DNA from: Bacillus sp. B1-b2
GTDB taxonomy: Bacteria; Bacillota; Bacilli; Bacillales; Cytobacillaceae
NCBI RefSeq assembly: GCF_009183415.1
Contig: NZ_WEHU01000008.1
Coordinates: forward strand, 62,001 to 126,000
Direction of reading: 5' to 3'
Length of the DNA: 64,000 nucleotides
The position numbers were made by a program, and so were the translations under genes. Shown here piece by piece: positions 56,029 through 64,000 of this stretch (position 1 is its first letter; every line of letters starts with the position of its first letter). A model generated the notes under the pieces. It ran no database searches, was not told the DNA's origin, and saw only the letters and a list, made by a program, of their open reading frames with translations.

Positions 56029-58485
56029 TTATTTACTTTCAAGGAATTCTCTTACTTTAAACTGAACAATAACCTCTTGAAAAACTCTACTCGTTTCTTC
56101 CCCAATTCGGTTCCAGCTGAATAATTGTCTGACTAATTCACTGCCTTTTTCACCTATTTCCTTTCCCATAACTGTATTCTCTAAGAGGTACTCTATACTT
56201 TCTACTAAACTTTCTGCATTATTTGGCTCCATATAAACACCTGTTACATGATTCTCCATGATTCCACTCAAGCCACCTGTATTAGAAGCGATGGTTGGAA
56301 TAGAAAATAGTAATGATTCTAATGCTACAATGCCAAATGGCTCATACGAACTTGGTATAACAGCAATATCTGTTATAGAGTAACAAGCATTTTTTTGCTC
56401 TTCATTTAAATATCCTATTAGCCGTACTGACTCTGTTAAATGATTTCTTTCAATAAATCTTTGATACTCCTCATACATTGGCCCAATACCTGCAATCATA
56501 AAGAATAAATCCGAGCGATTTTTATGCAGTATTTTAGCTGCTTCTAAAAGAGTCCCAAATCCCTTTTCTCTTACCATTCTTCCCATGGCAAAGATAATTT
56601 TCTTATTAGTATCTAAGGAAAGATGTTCAACGGATTTTATGGATACTTTCTTCTTTCCTGTCACTTCTACTCCATTAGGTATAACCTGAATCTTTTTTTC
56701 TTCCACTTGAAAAATAGATTGTAACTCTTCTTTCATAAAATCACTACAAACAATTAAAGACTGTGATTCCTGAATCAATTGCCTTTCCTTCTCATGAATA
56801 AATTTCTGCATTTCTGTATATATTCCACCATTTCTTCCATGTTCTGTAGCATGTATGGTGGAGATTAAAGGAATATCTAATTGATTTTTTATGGTTATGG
56901 CAGCTGAACTCACTAACCAATCATGTGCTTGAACGAGATCAAACGAAACAAATTGATAGATTTCCATCGCTTTTTCCCACATGGCAAGATTTAAACCACC
57001 GATCCAGTGAATAAAGTTTTGTTCTTGACTATATATTGGCTTCACCCGATATACGAATAATCCCTCTTCTTCTTCCATATCTATAGGCTCTTGCTTAATA
57101 TCCTGTGCGGTTATAAGGTGAACTTCAAAGTCTTTCTTAATAAGACTTTTACATAATCCAACAACGTGTGTCCCTAAACCTCCGATTAAATTTGGCGGGT
57201 ATTCCCATGATAGAATAAGAATCTTCTTTGTTCTTTTCGATTTCACACTCCTATCTTCTCTTTTTCCAAGAAAGATAGTTGAACTTAGGATAGGAGTTTG
57301 CTGCTCTCTTTCTAGTAACCAATCGTGATCTACTGATTCTTTCATGTATTTACTTAGTTTATTAGCAGCTTCTAAGTGGTTATGAACCCTTAATACTTCC
57401 AACTCGTCATCTTGATATAATAGAGCGCTTAACATAATCCATTCTTTTTCTAATTGTTTGACTAGTCTTTCCTTGTCTTTTTCTAGTCTCCATTGTTTCC
57501 ATTGCTCGATTTCTCTTTCTAAGAAGGAAAGGCTAGGATACCAATGACTATTACGTGTTATTACGTGATTTTTATTGAAGGATAAGGATGAGCTAGAAAG
57601 ATGAACGGCATCTATACTTTCATTAAACTGCTTTTCATACATCGTAGAAGATATATTAACCATGTATCCTTCGTCCATTAAATAGCGAATACTCTTTTTC
57701 CAATCTTCCTTAAAGCTCATAAACTGATTAAGCTCGATAGGAATGGTAATAATGGCTCGATTACTATAATGATTATAATGTGAAAGAAGCTTTAATAGCT
57801 CTTCTTCCCAAATGGCTCTACTATAGTTCTTACTATTTATTACCTCATAAAGGGATTCTTCTACCGGATAAAATAGTAATTCATGTGGTGATCTAACAGC
57901 TATTCCCTCTTCAGAAGGGAGTGGGTCGCTCATATAAATTGTTTTACTATTTAAAAAGCTGAAGTGTAAGCCTGCCTTCTTTAGATATAAATCTATTCCA
58001 GGAGCAAAATTACCATTCGGGAACCAAAAGCCTGTGGGTTGATATGCTAAATGGTCCTCAAGTATAGCAAGAGACATCTCTACTTGGATTTTAAGCCCTG
58101 TGCTCGTTGAGAGATTTGGTACACTGGAGTTAGAAACAGGAGTGGCTAGTAATTCTACTTTATTTTCTTTTAAAAGTGATTTTAGTACAGTATTTAAATT
58201 CTTATTTTTTTCCATCCAATAGGTATAAACATCTTTCCTCTCGTATTTTTCTAAAAATTCAGTCATTTCCTCTTGGAAGGATTGCATGTCCATTATCTCT
58301 ATAAAAATTGGTGGAATAACAAGTTGAGGTGTATAAGAATAGCTCTCTCTTTCCATTTCAGATAGAAACTCTATAAATGGAATAGTAGCAGAGTAGAACT
58401 CTATCTTTTCTTTCTTATTTTTTGAAAAAAAATGCATAAATGGTATATTATTTAATACAATAAATTGAAAGTAAGAATAATTCAT
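56029..58485 (-). CDS. GH57-like (catalytically degenerate) domain fused to GT4 glycosyltransferase
   Basis: An 818-residue cytoplasmic protein. Residues 1 to about 400 are built like a GH57/DUF1957 domain, but its active-site motifs are lost. The HxHxP motif reads LNNIPF, the nucleophile motif W-PECAY-PG reads WFPNGNFAPG, and the third reads TIPIELNQF. Residues about 425-818 are a GT4/GT5-type glycosyltransferase with ILSWEYPPNLIGGLGTHV, the GRMVREKGF turn and the EPFGIVALE donor site. Its ATG overlaps the stop of the DUF4912 gene (ATGA). It may build a glucan or surface polysaccharide, with the first domain as a glucan-binding module. B. subtilis YqgM covers only the GT part. Confidence 0.85.
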   Translation of the reverse strand: MNYSYFQFIVLNNIPFMHFFSKNKKEKIEFYSATIPFIEFLSEMERESYSYTPQLVIPPIFIEIMDMQSFQEEMTEFLEKYERKDVYTYWMEKNKNLNTVLKSLLKENKVELLATPVSNSSVPNLSTSTGLKIQVEMSLAILEDHLAYQPTGFWFPNGNFAPGIDLYLKKAGLHFSFLNSKTIYMSDPLPSEEGIAVRSPHELLFYPVEESLYEVINSKNYSRAIWEEELLKLLSHYNHYSNRAIITIPIELNQFMSFKEDWKKSIRYLMDEGYMVNISSTMYEKQFNESIDAVHLSSSSLSFNKNHVITRNSHWYPSLSFLEREIEQWKQWRLEKDKERLVKQLEKEWIMLSALLYQDDELEVLRVHNHLEAANKLSKYMKESVDHDWLLEREQQTPILSSTIFLGKREDRSVKSKRTKKILILSWEYPPNLIGGLGTHVVGLCKSLIKKDFEVHLITAQDIKQEPIDMEEEEGLFVYRVKPIYSQEQNFIHWIGGLNLAMWEKAMEIYQFVSFDLVQAHDWLVSSAAITIKNQLDIPLISTIHATEHGRNGGIYTEMQKFIHEKERQLIQESQSLIVCSDFMKEELQSIFQVEEKKIQVIPNGVEVTGKKKVSIKSVEHLSLDTNKKIIFAMGRMVREKGFGTLLEAAKILHKNRSDLFFMIAGIGPMYEEYQRFIERNHLTESVRLIGYLNEEQKNACYSITDIAVIPSSYEPFGIVALESLLFSIPTIASNTGGLSGIMENHVTGVYMEPNNAESLVESIEYLLENTVMGKEIGEKGSELVRQLFSWNRIGEETSRVFQEVIVQFKVREFLESK

Positions 58486-59180
58486 TTCTTTTTCACATCC
58501 TCATGCTCTTCTAATTCATAATAGCTATAAGTGCTGACATGCTCAATCCAATTCGGTACAGTAGTATGGTTATTCTCCCAATTTTTCATGTCTTGTTCCA
58601 TGTTTCCTACCTGCTCAATCGAAGTTCTCGGTGTTTGAAGGGGATTTGACTGTAATATTGGTAAGAAAGATTGATATACATCTATAACACCAATTTCAAA
58701 GCAATAACTTCTATTTGGTAGTAGTTTCTCAATGAATAACGAATCTTGCTCGAGATTAACTGGTATGAATCGCGAACTATGTGCATTTTTGCCATTATAA
58801 ATAATACTCGTAATATCATTGATCTTTACTGCAAGAGAGCATTCACTTTTATCAATTGTGTAATAAGTGGATATTAATTGCCATTTCCCTTCTGGTATTC
58901 TCCAAAGAACGAGAGTAGCATCCTCTGCTAATAACCAGGCTTCCATACCATTATTCTTCGTTATATAGTCTATACTTGTCCAAAAATTATTTGTTATGTC
59001 AGTAGTGTTAGGAATAGCCTCCATCTTTTCTTCAGCTTGTACCAATAAAAGCTCCTCTTTTTGATCACTCATGTACTTTTTCCATTGGTATTGAACCTTA
59101 CCAACAGTAGAATTTAATTCCTTTGCGATTTTGCGAAAAGATAACCCCTTACTTCTAAGTGTTAAAATTTGTTCAATCAA
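58482..59180 (-). CDS. DUF4912 protein with N-terminal helix-turn-helix
   Basis: A protein of about 232 residues. Residues 1-40 form a helix-turn-helix (ILTLRSKGLSFRKIAKELNS followed by TVGKVQYQWKKY). The DUF4912 domain follows (NFWTSIDYITKNNGMEAWLL, KLLPNRSYCFEIGVI). The start is TTG 59180, 9 bases after AGAGGTG; the GTG at 59192 overlaps the site. It is translationally coupled to the fusion glycosyltransferase. The role is unknown; it could regulate or support polysaccharide synthesis. Confidence 0.8.
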   Translation of the reverse strand: MIEQILTLRSKGLSFRKIAKELNSTVGKVQYQWKKYMSDQKEELLLVQAEEKMEAIPNTTDITNNFWTSIDYITKNNGMEAWLLAEDATLVLWRIPEGKWQLISTYYTIDKSECSLAVKINDITSIIYNGKNAHSSRFIPVNLEQDSLFIEKLLPNRSYCFEIGVIDVYQSFLPILQSNPLQTPRTSIEQVGNMEQDMKNWENNHTTVPNWIEHVSTYSYYELEEHEDVKKK

Positions 59181-59387
59181 TAGAAATAGCACCTCTTTCT
59201 TATCATTTTCATACTGTTTTCTTTCTCATTCACTATAAAAAGCTTTATATCCCTGTTTCTCATTTATACTATTATGTTATCATCTAATCTCTATTGCCAC
59301 AACGAACAGATTTTGTCGTAAAATGCTTGAACTTACTGTCATTTAGCTTAGTAAGCCATAATTTTTTTTTCTTGTCCTTTCTTGTGT

Positions 59388-59417
59388 TTGAATGAACCTA
59401 ATTTCGACAAATATAAT
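59388..59417 (+). promoter_or_regulatory. Sigma-A-like promoter for the yqzD-yqzC pair
   Basis: TTGAAT (59388-59393), an 18-base spacer and TATAAT (59412-59417) lie in the 400-bp divergent gap between the DUF4912 gene and the yqzD-like gene. It would give a leader of about 150 bases. Apart from this no feature is seen in the gap. Confidence 0.45.
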
Positions 59418-59577
59418 AGAAACAATTATTTAGTGATACGACATTTTATGGAAGGTTTCGCTAGAAAATCGAATCTTGTCTTACTGTTACTTCATTAGAA
59501 GGAAAATAGGAAATCTCTTTATTTAATGGTAGAATACCTTTATACCCATATATACGACATTAGTTTAGAGGTGAATT

Positions 59578-59979
59578 ATGTTTTTATTTATGATTATTTT
59601 ACTTGGAATTTCTCTTCTAGTTTTACTTGTCTCTTTTTTCCTAAGAGATCCTATAAAGGACCTCCGAAACGACTTAGACCAAATGTCTATTCAACAAGTG
59701 CAGGAACTATATAAAATCAAGAAAAAATTAAAAGTATTAGAAGAAGAATTAATGATTGGAGATGAAGAATTTAACTCTATACATACACCGCCAATGAATA
59801 GGCCGTTTCCAGAAGGTATCGTCACTCCTTCTGTTGATTCAGTTCATGCAATCATTAAACATCAAGTTTGGACTCTTGCTGGTCAAGGGATACCTCTTGA
59901 TAAAATTGCCGCACAATCTTCCTTATCTGTATCTCAAGTCCAACAAATTATTAAGGAAAGAGATGGAGATGGAAGATGA
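59578..59979 (+). CDS. yqzD: YqzD-like membrane protein with C-terminal helix-turn-helix
   Basis: A 133-residue protein. An N-terminal helix (IILLGISLLVLLVSFFL) is followed by a coiled-coil region (LRNDLDQMSIQQVQELYKIK) and a C-terminal helix-turn-helix-like part (GQGIPLDKIAAQSSLSVSQ). GAGGTG lies before the ATG. It overlaps the next gene by ATGA. The position fits yqzD of B. subtilis; function unknown. The mix of a membrane anchor and a helix-turn-helix is unusual. Confidence 0.7.
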   Translation: MFLFMIILLGISLLVLLVSFFLRDPIKDLRNDLDQMSIQQVQELYKIKKKLKVLEEELMIGDEEFNSIHTPPMNRPFPEGIVTPSVDSVHAIIKHQVWTLAGQGIPLDKIAAQSSLSVSQVQQIIKERDGDGR

Positions 59980-60461
59980 TTAAACAAAATGTTCGCTCCT
60001 TTGCATTAGGAATGCTTATTACCGTTAGTAGTATTGGTTCTTATTATTACTTTTTCATAGAAGAAAAGGATACTCCTCCCCCGACATATACGTTAGAAGA
60101 TGCCAAAGAACGCGTAAAAAAAGAGAATTTAGTTATTTTGGAGAACTCTGAGTATCAGGAAATGCAAGATAAAATTAACTCCTTACAGAAAGATTTATCC
60201 GTACCTCAAAGTGTCGAAGAAAATGTACCAGAAACAAATACACAGCAAGAAGAAACCACTTCTTACACACTACAAATAAATAGTGGTATGAGTATTTCGA
60301 CTATTGCAGAAACATTATTTGAGAATAAGATTATAGGAGATAAGGGAGAATTTGAAAGGTATGTAACGGATAATGGCTATCATACAGACATACAAGTAGG
60401 ATCATTCCCCTTAAATAGTGATATGTCACTAAAAAAAATAGCAGAGATACTGACAGAATAA
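59976..60461 (+). CDS. yqzC: YqzC-like exported protein with MltG-like N-terminal domain
   Basis: A 161-residue membrane-anchored protein. One N-terminal helix (FALGMLITVSSIGSYYYFF), a coiled segment, then a LysM-like/YceG-type domain (YTLQINSGMSISTIAETLFE, GSFPLNSDMSLKKIAEILTE). This domain is seen at the N-terminus of MltG lytic transglycosylases; the catalytic domain with its essential Glu is missing. It is translationally coupled to the yqzD-like gene. It probably binds peptidoglycan. Confidence 0.75.
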   Translation: MIKQNVRSFALGMLITVSSIGSYYYFFIEEKDTPPPTYTLEDAKERVKKENLVILENSEYQEMQDKINSLQKDLSVPQSVEENVPETNTQQEETTSYTLQINSGMSISTIAETLFENKIIGDKGEFERYVTDNGYHTDIQVGSFPLNSDMSLKKIAEILTE

Positions 60462-60462
60462 A

Positions 60463-60509
60463 TAAAAAAACAGCCCACTAGCATTTGAATGCTAGTAGGC
60501 TGTTTTTTT
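60463..60509. terminator. Two-way terminator between yqzC and phoU
   Basis: AAAAAACAGCC and GGCTGTTTTTT with CTAGCATT/AATGCTAG inside form a long stem. T-runs occur on both strands, serving both convergent genes. Confidence 0.9.
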
Positions 60510-61161
60510 ACCAATCATATTGTTGACCTTTAACTAAATAAAATACATTTTCTGCAATATTTGTAGTATGATCAGCAGCTCTTTCTAGATATCGACATAC
60601 AAAAGTTAAATGAGAAATTTGTTGCAAAAACTCTGGTTGGTTTTTACTAATTTCAATTAACTCTAAGAACGCAATACTATATAATTCATCTACTTGATCG
60701 TCCATTTCAGCTATTCTACGAGCTAACTTAGTATCTTCCTCGTTATATGCTTGAAGGGCAAGTAAGAGCATTTCTTGATTAATTCTAACCATTTCCTTTA
60801 TATGAATAATAGGTTTCACTAATTCTTGGCTTCCAATTCTAATGGTTGCTTTAGCAATATTTACAGCAAAATCAGCAATTCTTTCTATATCTGTCGCAAT
60901 TTTAATGCCGACAATTATTCTGCGTAAATCAATAGCAACAGGAGCTTGTTTAGCTATTAATAAAATGGCATAATCATTTATTTCTTCGTACATCCTATCT
61001 GCTTTCGAATCGTCATCAATGATTTCAAGTGCTAATTCGATATTTTTCGTTTCAAGTGCTACAGTTGCTTTTTGAAGTGCTTGAATAGAAAACTCGCCTA
61101 ACTCTGTTAGTCTTGATTGTAACTCTTTTAAACCTGCTTCAAACTTCTCTCTAACCGGCAT
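60508..61161 (-). CDS. phoU: Phosphate signalling protein PhoU
   Basis: A 217-residue PhoU with two PhoU helical repeats. The motif IERIADFAVNIAKATIRI and later YLERAADHTTNIAENVFYLV carry the metal-binding Asp/Glu/His pattern. It controls the Pst transporter and Pho signalling. It follows pstB by 32 bp. In B. subtilis no phoU occurs at this place, so the order pstB-phoU differs. Confidence 0.95.
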   Translation of the reverse strand: MPVREKFEAGLKELQSRLTELGEFSIQALQKATVALETKNIELALEIIDDDSKADRMYEEINDYAILLIAKQAPVAIDLRRIIVGIKIATDIERIADFAVNIAKATIRIGSQELVKPIIHIKEMVRINQEMLLLALQAYNEEDTKLARRIAEMDDQVDELYSIAFLELIEISKNQPEFLQQISHLTFVCRYLERAADHTTNIAENVFYLVKGQQYDW

Positions 61162-61193
61162 ACAAAAACTCCTTTAATGTAAAAGATGTTAAA

Positions 61194-62015
61194 TTACCCG
61201 AAACGACCTGTAATATAATCCTCTGTTCTTTGATCACTTGGATTAGAAAAGATTTTATCTGTTACATCAAATTCCACTACTTCACCGTTTAAGAAGAAAG
61301 CCGTTTTATCCGAAATACGAGCAGCTTGCTGCATGTTATGAGTAACAATAATAATACTATACTTTTCTTTTAATTCTTGTATTAGTTCTTCTACTTTCAA
61401 TGTGGAAATTGGATCAAGTGCAGAAGTTGGTTCATCCATTAAAATAACATCAGGCTCAATTGCTAAACATCTAGCAATACATAAACGTTGTTGTTGTCCA
61501 CCGGAAAGACCAAAAGCATTCTGATGAAGTCTATCTTTTACTTCATCCCAAATTGCTGCCCCTCTTAAACTTTTTTCTACAATTTCATTTAATACTTTTT
61601 TATCACGAATTCCATGAATTTTTGGTCCATAAACAACATTTTCATAGATAGACTTTGGAAATGGGTTAGGTTTTTGGAATACCATTCCTACTTTTGTACG
61701 TAATTCTTCTACGCCATATTCTTTGTCAAAAATATTTCTTCCACGATAGTTAATTTCCCCACTAGTCTTCACACCTGGAACTAGTTCTATCATACGATTT
61801 AATGTTTTAATATATGTTGATTTACCGCAACCTGATGGTCCGATAATAGAAGTCACTTCATTTTCTTTAATATCTAAATCAATGTTCTTTAATGCATGAT
61901 TATCTCCATACCAAAGGTTTAACTGGTTGGTTTGATAAACACTGCTTTTATACCCATTCGTTTGGTTCGTATCCGTTGAATCCTTTTTAGCTTGCTCTGC
62001 AAATACTGTGTTCAT
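61194..62015 (-). CDS. pstB: Phosphate ABC transporter ATP-binding protein PstB
   Basis: A 273-residue ATPase. Walker A is [10 protein letters not shown], the Q-loop [11 protein letters not shown], the signature [15 protein letters not shown], Walker [14 protein letters not shown] and the switch His in THNMQQAAR. The [14 protein letters not shown] start is typical of PstB. AGGGGG precedes the ATG. The membrane and binding subunits (pstA, pstC, pstS) are not encoded in the window. Confidence 0.97.
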   Translation of the reverse strand: MNTVFAEQAKKDSTDTNQTNGYKSSVYQTNQLNLWYGDNHALKNIDLDIKENEVTSIIGPSGCGKSTYIKTLNRMIELVPGVKTSGEINYRGRNIFDKEYGVEELRTKVGMVFQKPNPFPKSIYENVVYGPKIHGIRDKKVLNEIVEKSLRGAAIWDEVKDRLHQNAFGLSGGQQQRLCIARCLAIEPDVILMDEPTSALDPISTLKVEELIQELKEKYSIIIVTHNMQQAARISDKTAFFLNGEVVEFDVTDKIFSNPSDQRTEDYITGRFG

Positions 62016-62395
62016 TATGAATCCCCCTAATTTTTATTACATTGTTAACACTGTCATTCTTATTGTTTCAAAAAAATGCCAGTATCTTACATTTTCTATC
62101 ATTACTGAAGTCCCATTGTTTTTCCAATAGTAAGACGGAAAGCCAAGCTTAGCTTTCCATGTACCTTTTCACTTAAAGAGCTTGCATTTATTCATTCTTT
62201 TGTTATTCAAATGATTTATTAAGCTAAATATGACGTTATCATTTCCAATAAATTGGATTAACAGTATATTTGTATTTAACAAAGAAAATTCGACATCATT
62301 AGATAAAATAACCAAACAATAAAACACTGAAATTCCTATAACTCAATTTACTGTGAGTTTTCAATAAGAATAGAATATTAATCTAATTAATGATA
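62016..62395 (-). other. Non-coding gap between the Pho promoter and pstB
   Basis: This 380-bp stretch would form a leader of the pstB transcript. It shows stop codons in all frames and no gene with a ribosome site. GGAAAGC and GCTTTCC (near 62144-62161) form a small hairpin. A 29-codon frame without a start (SLSEKVHGKLSLAFRL end) is too short to judge. Confidence 0.5.
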
Positions 62396-62410
62396 AATAT
62401 ACTCTATTTG

Positions 62411-62449
62411 TGTTAACTGAGTTTTAAATAAATGTAAAGGAAATGTAAA
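62411..62449 (-). promoter_or_regulatory. Pho box (PhoP-binding repeats) upstream of pstB
   Basis: The minus strand reads TTTACA-N5-TTTACA-N5-TTAAAA-N5-TTAACA with an exact 11-base period, the PhoP site pattern. TATATT (62396-62401) lies 9 bases downstream as a -10. Between this promoter and the pstB start are about 400 bp without a gene. Confidence 0.8.
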
Positions 62450-62531
62450 TAAAAAAACTGTCGAGTTCTGTTAGGTTTACTGTTTTTTTGGTATGTATCA
62501 TCACTACTCTTTTTTTCCTACCCCAAAGCAC

Positions 62532-62586
62532 AAAAAAACCCAATCTATAAAGCGATAGATATCTAAATCGCCTTATAATTCGGGTC
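62532..62586 (-). terminator. Terminator of the pbpA gene
   Basis: On the minus strand an ACCC-TATAAGGCGAT arm pairs with ATCGCTTTATA-GGGT and is followed by seven T residues. It lies 38 bp after the pbpA stop. Confidence 0.82.
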
Positions 62587-62623
62587 TTCTTGGTTGAAAT
62601 ACTTAAAAGCTATTCTTACTAAA

Positions 62624-64000
62624 TTATTCTGCTTGTGTTTCTTCTGTTTCTTGTGCTTCTTCTGTTTCTGGTGTTTCTCTCTGTTTCTTTAAGTTAAAGT
62701 AGGTATCGAGTACTCGTTCACCAATTTTTTTATTTGCTCCATTATCTACGCTTCCTTGATATGCCCAAGGTACCATTACTGCCATTGCTACTTCGGGATT
62801 TTCTGATGGTGCATAAGAGATTAAACTTAAGTTCATAACTGCCGGTGGCTCTTTTCCATAATCTGCTCGATCTGGACCATCATAAAATGCTTCTGCAGTT
62901 CCTGTTTTTGCTGCTGGTGAATAGTCTTTTCCACCTAAATTGGAATAAGCTGTTCCTTTCGGTGTTTGAGCTACCATCTCAAACCCTTGTTGTACTCTTT
63001 CAATCCATTCTTCTTTTAAATCTAATTTGTTTAAAACTTTAGGCTTAATTGTTTCAATGGTAGGACCTAGTTCGCTATCATCAGCAACAGGTTCTCTTAT
63101 TTCTTTTACAATATGAGGTTCCATGCGGTTTCCACCATTTGCAATGGTAGAAACATATTGAGCTAGTTGCATGTTAGAATACGTATCATACTGTCCTATA
63201 GATAAATCTAGTAAGAAACCTGGTAGAGTATCTTGTCCCTTAAACCCAACTTGTTCATTTGGCAAATCTATTCCTGTTCTAATACCTAGACCGTATTGTG
63301 CAAACTCATTTCTAAGTAATGTAAAGTCTTTTAGTTGAACAGATAATGGTTGACCATATACATAATTAGCTTGTGCCATTTGCATTACAGTTCTAAACAT
63401 ATAAACGTTTGAAGACCTTTGAAGGGCAGTTAAGTCATTGATTGGTCCCATAGTTGTCCAAGATTTTTTTACCGTCTGTCCAATTTTAACTTCTGTATCA
63501 TTCCAAACCGTTCCTGGTGTAATAGCACCTGTTTTATATCCAGTCAAAACGGTTGCACCCTTTACTACAGATCCCACATTATAAGTAGTTGTAATATTTC
63601 CTAAAGCATCATCTTGAACTTCTACCTTGCCAGTCTCCTCATTTGTAACTAATTTCTTTCCAGCCATAGAAAGAACATCTCCTGTATTAGGATTCATTAA
63701 GACTACGTAGGCACGATCAAGTAATTTAGTTCCAGCAGATGTTTTTGCTACCTTTAATTCTTCTTCGATAATTTTCTCTACTTCTCTTTGTAGTTCCATA
63801 TCAATAGAAAGAACTAAATCATTTCCTCTTTTTCCTTCTGTAATAACCTCTGTATCTACTATTTCACCACTTTTGTCTGTTTTATTACGAACTTTTTCCT
63901 TTTGACCTTTTAATACATCTTCATATTCTAACTCTAGATAGCTTGTTCCTACTCGGTCGTTTAAGCTGTATCCTCTTGATGTGTAATAGTCAAGTCTTTC
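62624..64000 (-). CDS. pbpA: Class B penicillin-binding protein (PbpA type), C-terminal part
   Basis: The last 458 residues of a transpeptidase; the frame is open to the right edge and the N-terminus is missing. An internal ATG at 63799 is not the start, as the frame continues upstream (LDYYTSRGYSLNDRVGTSY, then KRGNDLVLSIDMELQREVE). The transpeptidase motifs are SVVK (in NVGSVVKGATV), SSN (RSSNVYM) and KTG (AAKTGTAEAF). A Glu/Thr-rich tail ends the protein. Its place before pst genes matches pbpA (yqgF) of B. subtilis. It acts outside the membrane in wall synthesis. Confidence 0.93.
   Translation of the reverse strand, partial: ERLDYYTSRGYSLNDRVGTSYLELEYEDVLKGQKEKVRNKTDKSGEIVDTEVITEGKRGNDLVLSIDMELQREVEKIIEEELKVAKTSAGTKLLDRAYVVLMNPNTGDVLSMAGKKLVTNEETGKVEVQDDALGNITTTYNVGSVVKGATVLTGYKTGAITPGTVWNDTEVKIGQTVKKSWTTMGPINDLTALQRSSNVYMFRTVMQMAQANYVYGQPLSVQLKDFTLLRNEFAQYGLGIRTGIDLPNEQVGFKGQDTLPGFLLDLSIGQYDTYSNMQLAQYVSTIANGGNRMEPHIVKEIREPVADDSELGPTIETIKPKVLNKLDLKEEWIERVQQGFEMVAQTPKGTAYSNLGGKDYSPAAKTGTAEAFYDGPDRADYGKEPPAVMNLSLISYAPSENPEVAMAVMVPWAYQGSVDNGANKKIGERVLDTYFNLKKQRETPETEEAQETEETQAE

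Noticed and set aside
62447-62492. Hairpin-like A-run/T-run pair (AAAAAAACTGT and ACTGTTTTTTT)
   Set aside because: The arms are the same word, not inverted, so pairing is limited to the A-T runs; it is too weak to call a terminator.

Overview
The window looks like a chromosomal stretch of a low-G+C, endospore-forming Firmicute of the Bacillaceae. It is visibly AT-rich. Genes open with strong AGGAGG-type ribosome binding sites, and TTG and GTG starts are common. From about 20.3 kb to the end, the gene order follows the B. subtilis yqh-comG-yqg segment: efp, yqhT, yqhR, yqhQ, yqhP, yqhO, lipM, yqhL, gcvPB-gcvPA-gcvT, yqhH-yqhG, yqzE, comGG to comGA, yqgX, yqgV, yqgU, yqgT, yqgS, glcK, yqgQ, yqgN, rpmG, yqzD-yqzC, phoU, pstB, pbpA. 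A spore photoproduct lyase and sporulation-type promoter motifs mark a spore former. No genus can be named from sequence reading alone.

Region 1 (1-19.9 kb) is a carbohydrate-utilisation island, all on the minus strand. A GH42 beta-galactosidase, a GH3 beta-glycosidase and a divergent GH95-type protein come first in the direction of transcription. Next come a YesM/YesN-type two-component system, a DUF624 membrane protein and a DUF4340 lipoprotein. Then follows an Lpl-type ABC importer (two permeases and a binding lipoprotein, no ATPase), a ROK sugar kinase, a GH31 alpha-xylosidase and the start of a GH1 beta-glucosidase. The enzyme set matches what is needed to dismantle fucosylated and galactosylated xyloglucan oligosaccharides inside the cell. 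Two perfect matches to the CcpA operator consensus lie at the importer and GH42 promoters.

Region 2 (20.1-31.1 kb) starts with a minus-strand small RNA that folds like 6S RNA, just downstream of efp. The conserved yqh genes follow. Between yqhO and lipM lies a sporulation patch: a glycine-rich small protein, a Cys-rich Gln/Gly-repeat protein gene broken by one nonsense codon, a possible 46-residue membrane peptide, and splB. A frameshifted acetyltransferase and an orphan reading frame follow yqhL.

Region 3 (31.1-42.7 kb) holds the glycine cleavage operon behind a tandem glycine riboswitch and a conditional terminator, the SNF2-type helicase pair yqhH-yqhG, the competence pseudopilus operon comG with a ComK-like box, and a tRNA-Gln(UUG). 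The sinI-sinR-tapA-sipW-tasA block found here in B. subtilis is absent between yqhG and yqzE.

Region 4 (42.7-64 kb) holds intergenic repeats, a decayed gene, an acetyltransferase, a winged-helix regulator with a SufR-like Cys cluster, and the yqg genes. Within these lies a three-gene unit whose middle gene fuses a catalytically ruined GH57-like domain to a GT4 glycosyltransferase. The window ends with phoU and pstB, which lie about 400 bp behind a four-repeat Pho box with no pstS, pstC or pstA between, and with most of a class B penicillin-binding protein that runs off the right edge.
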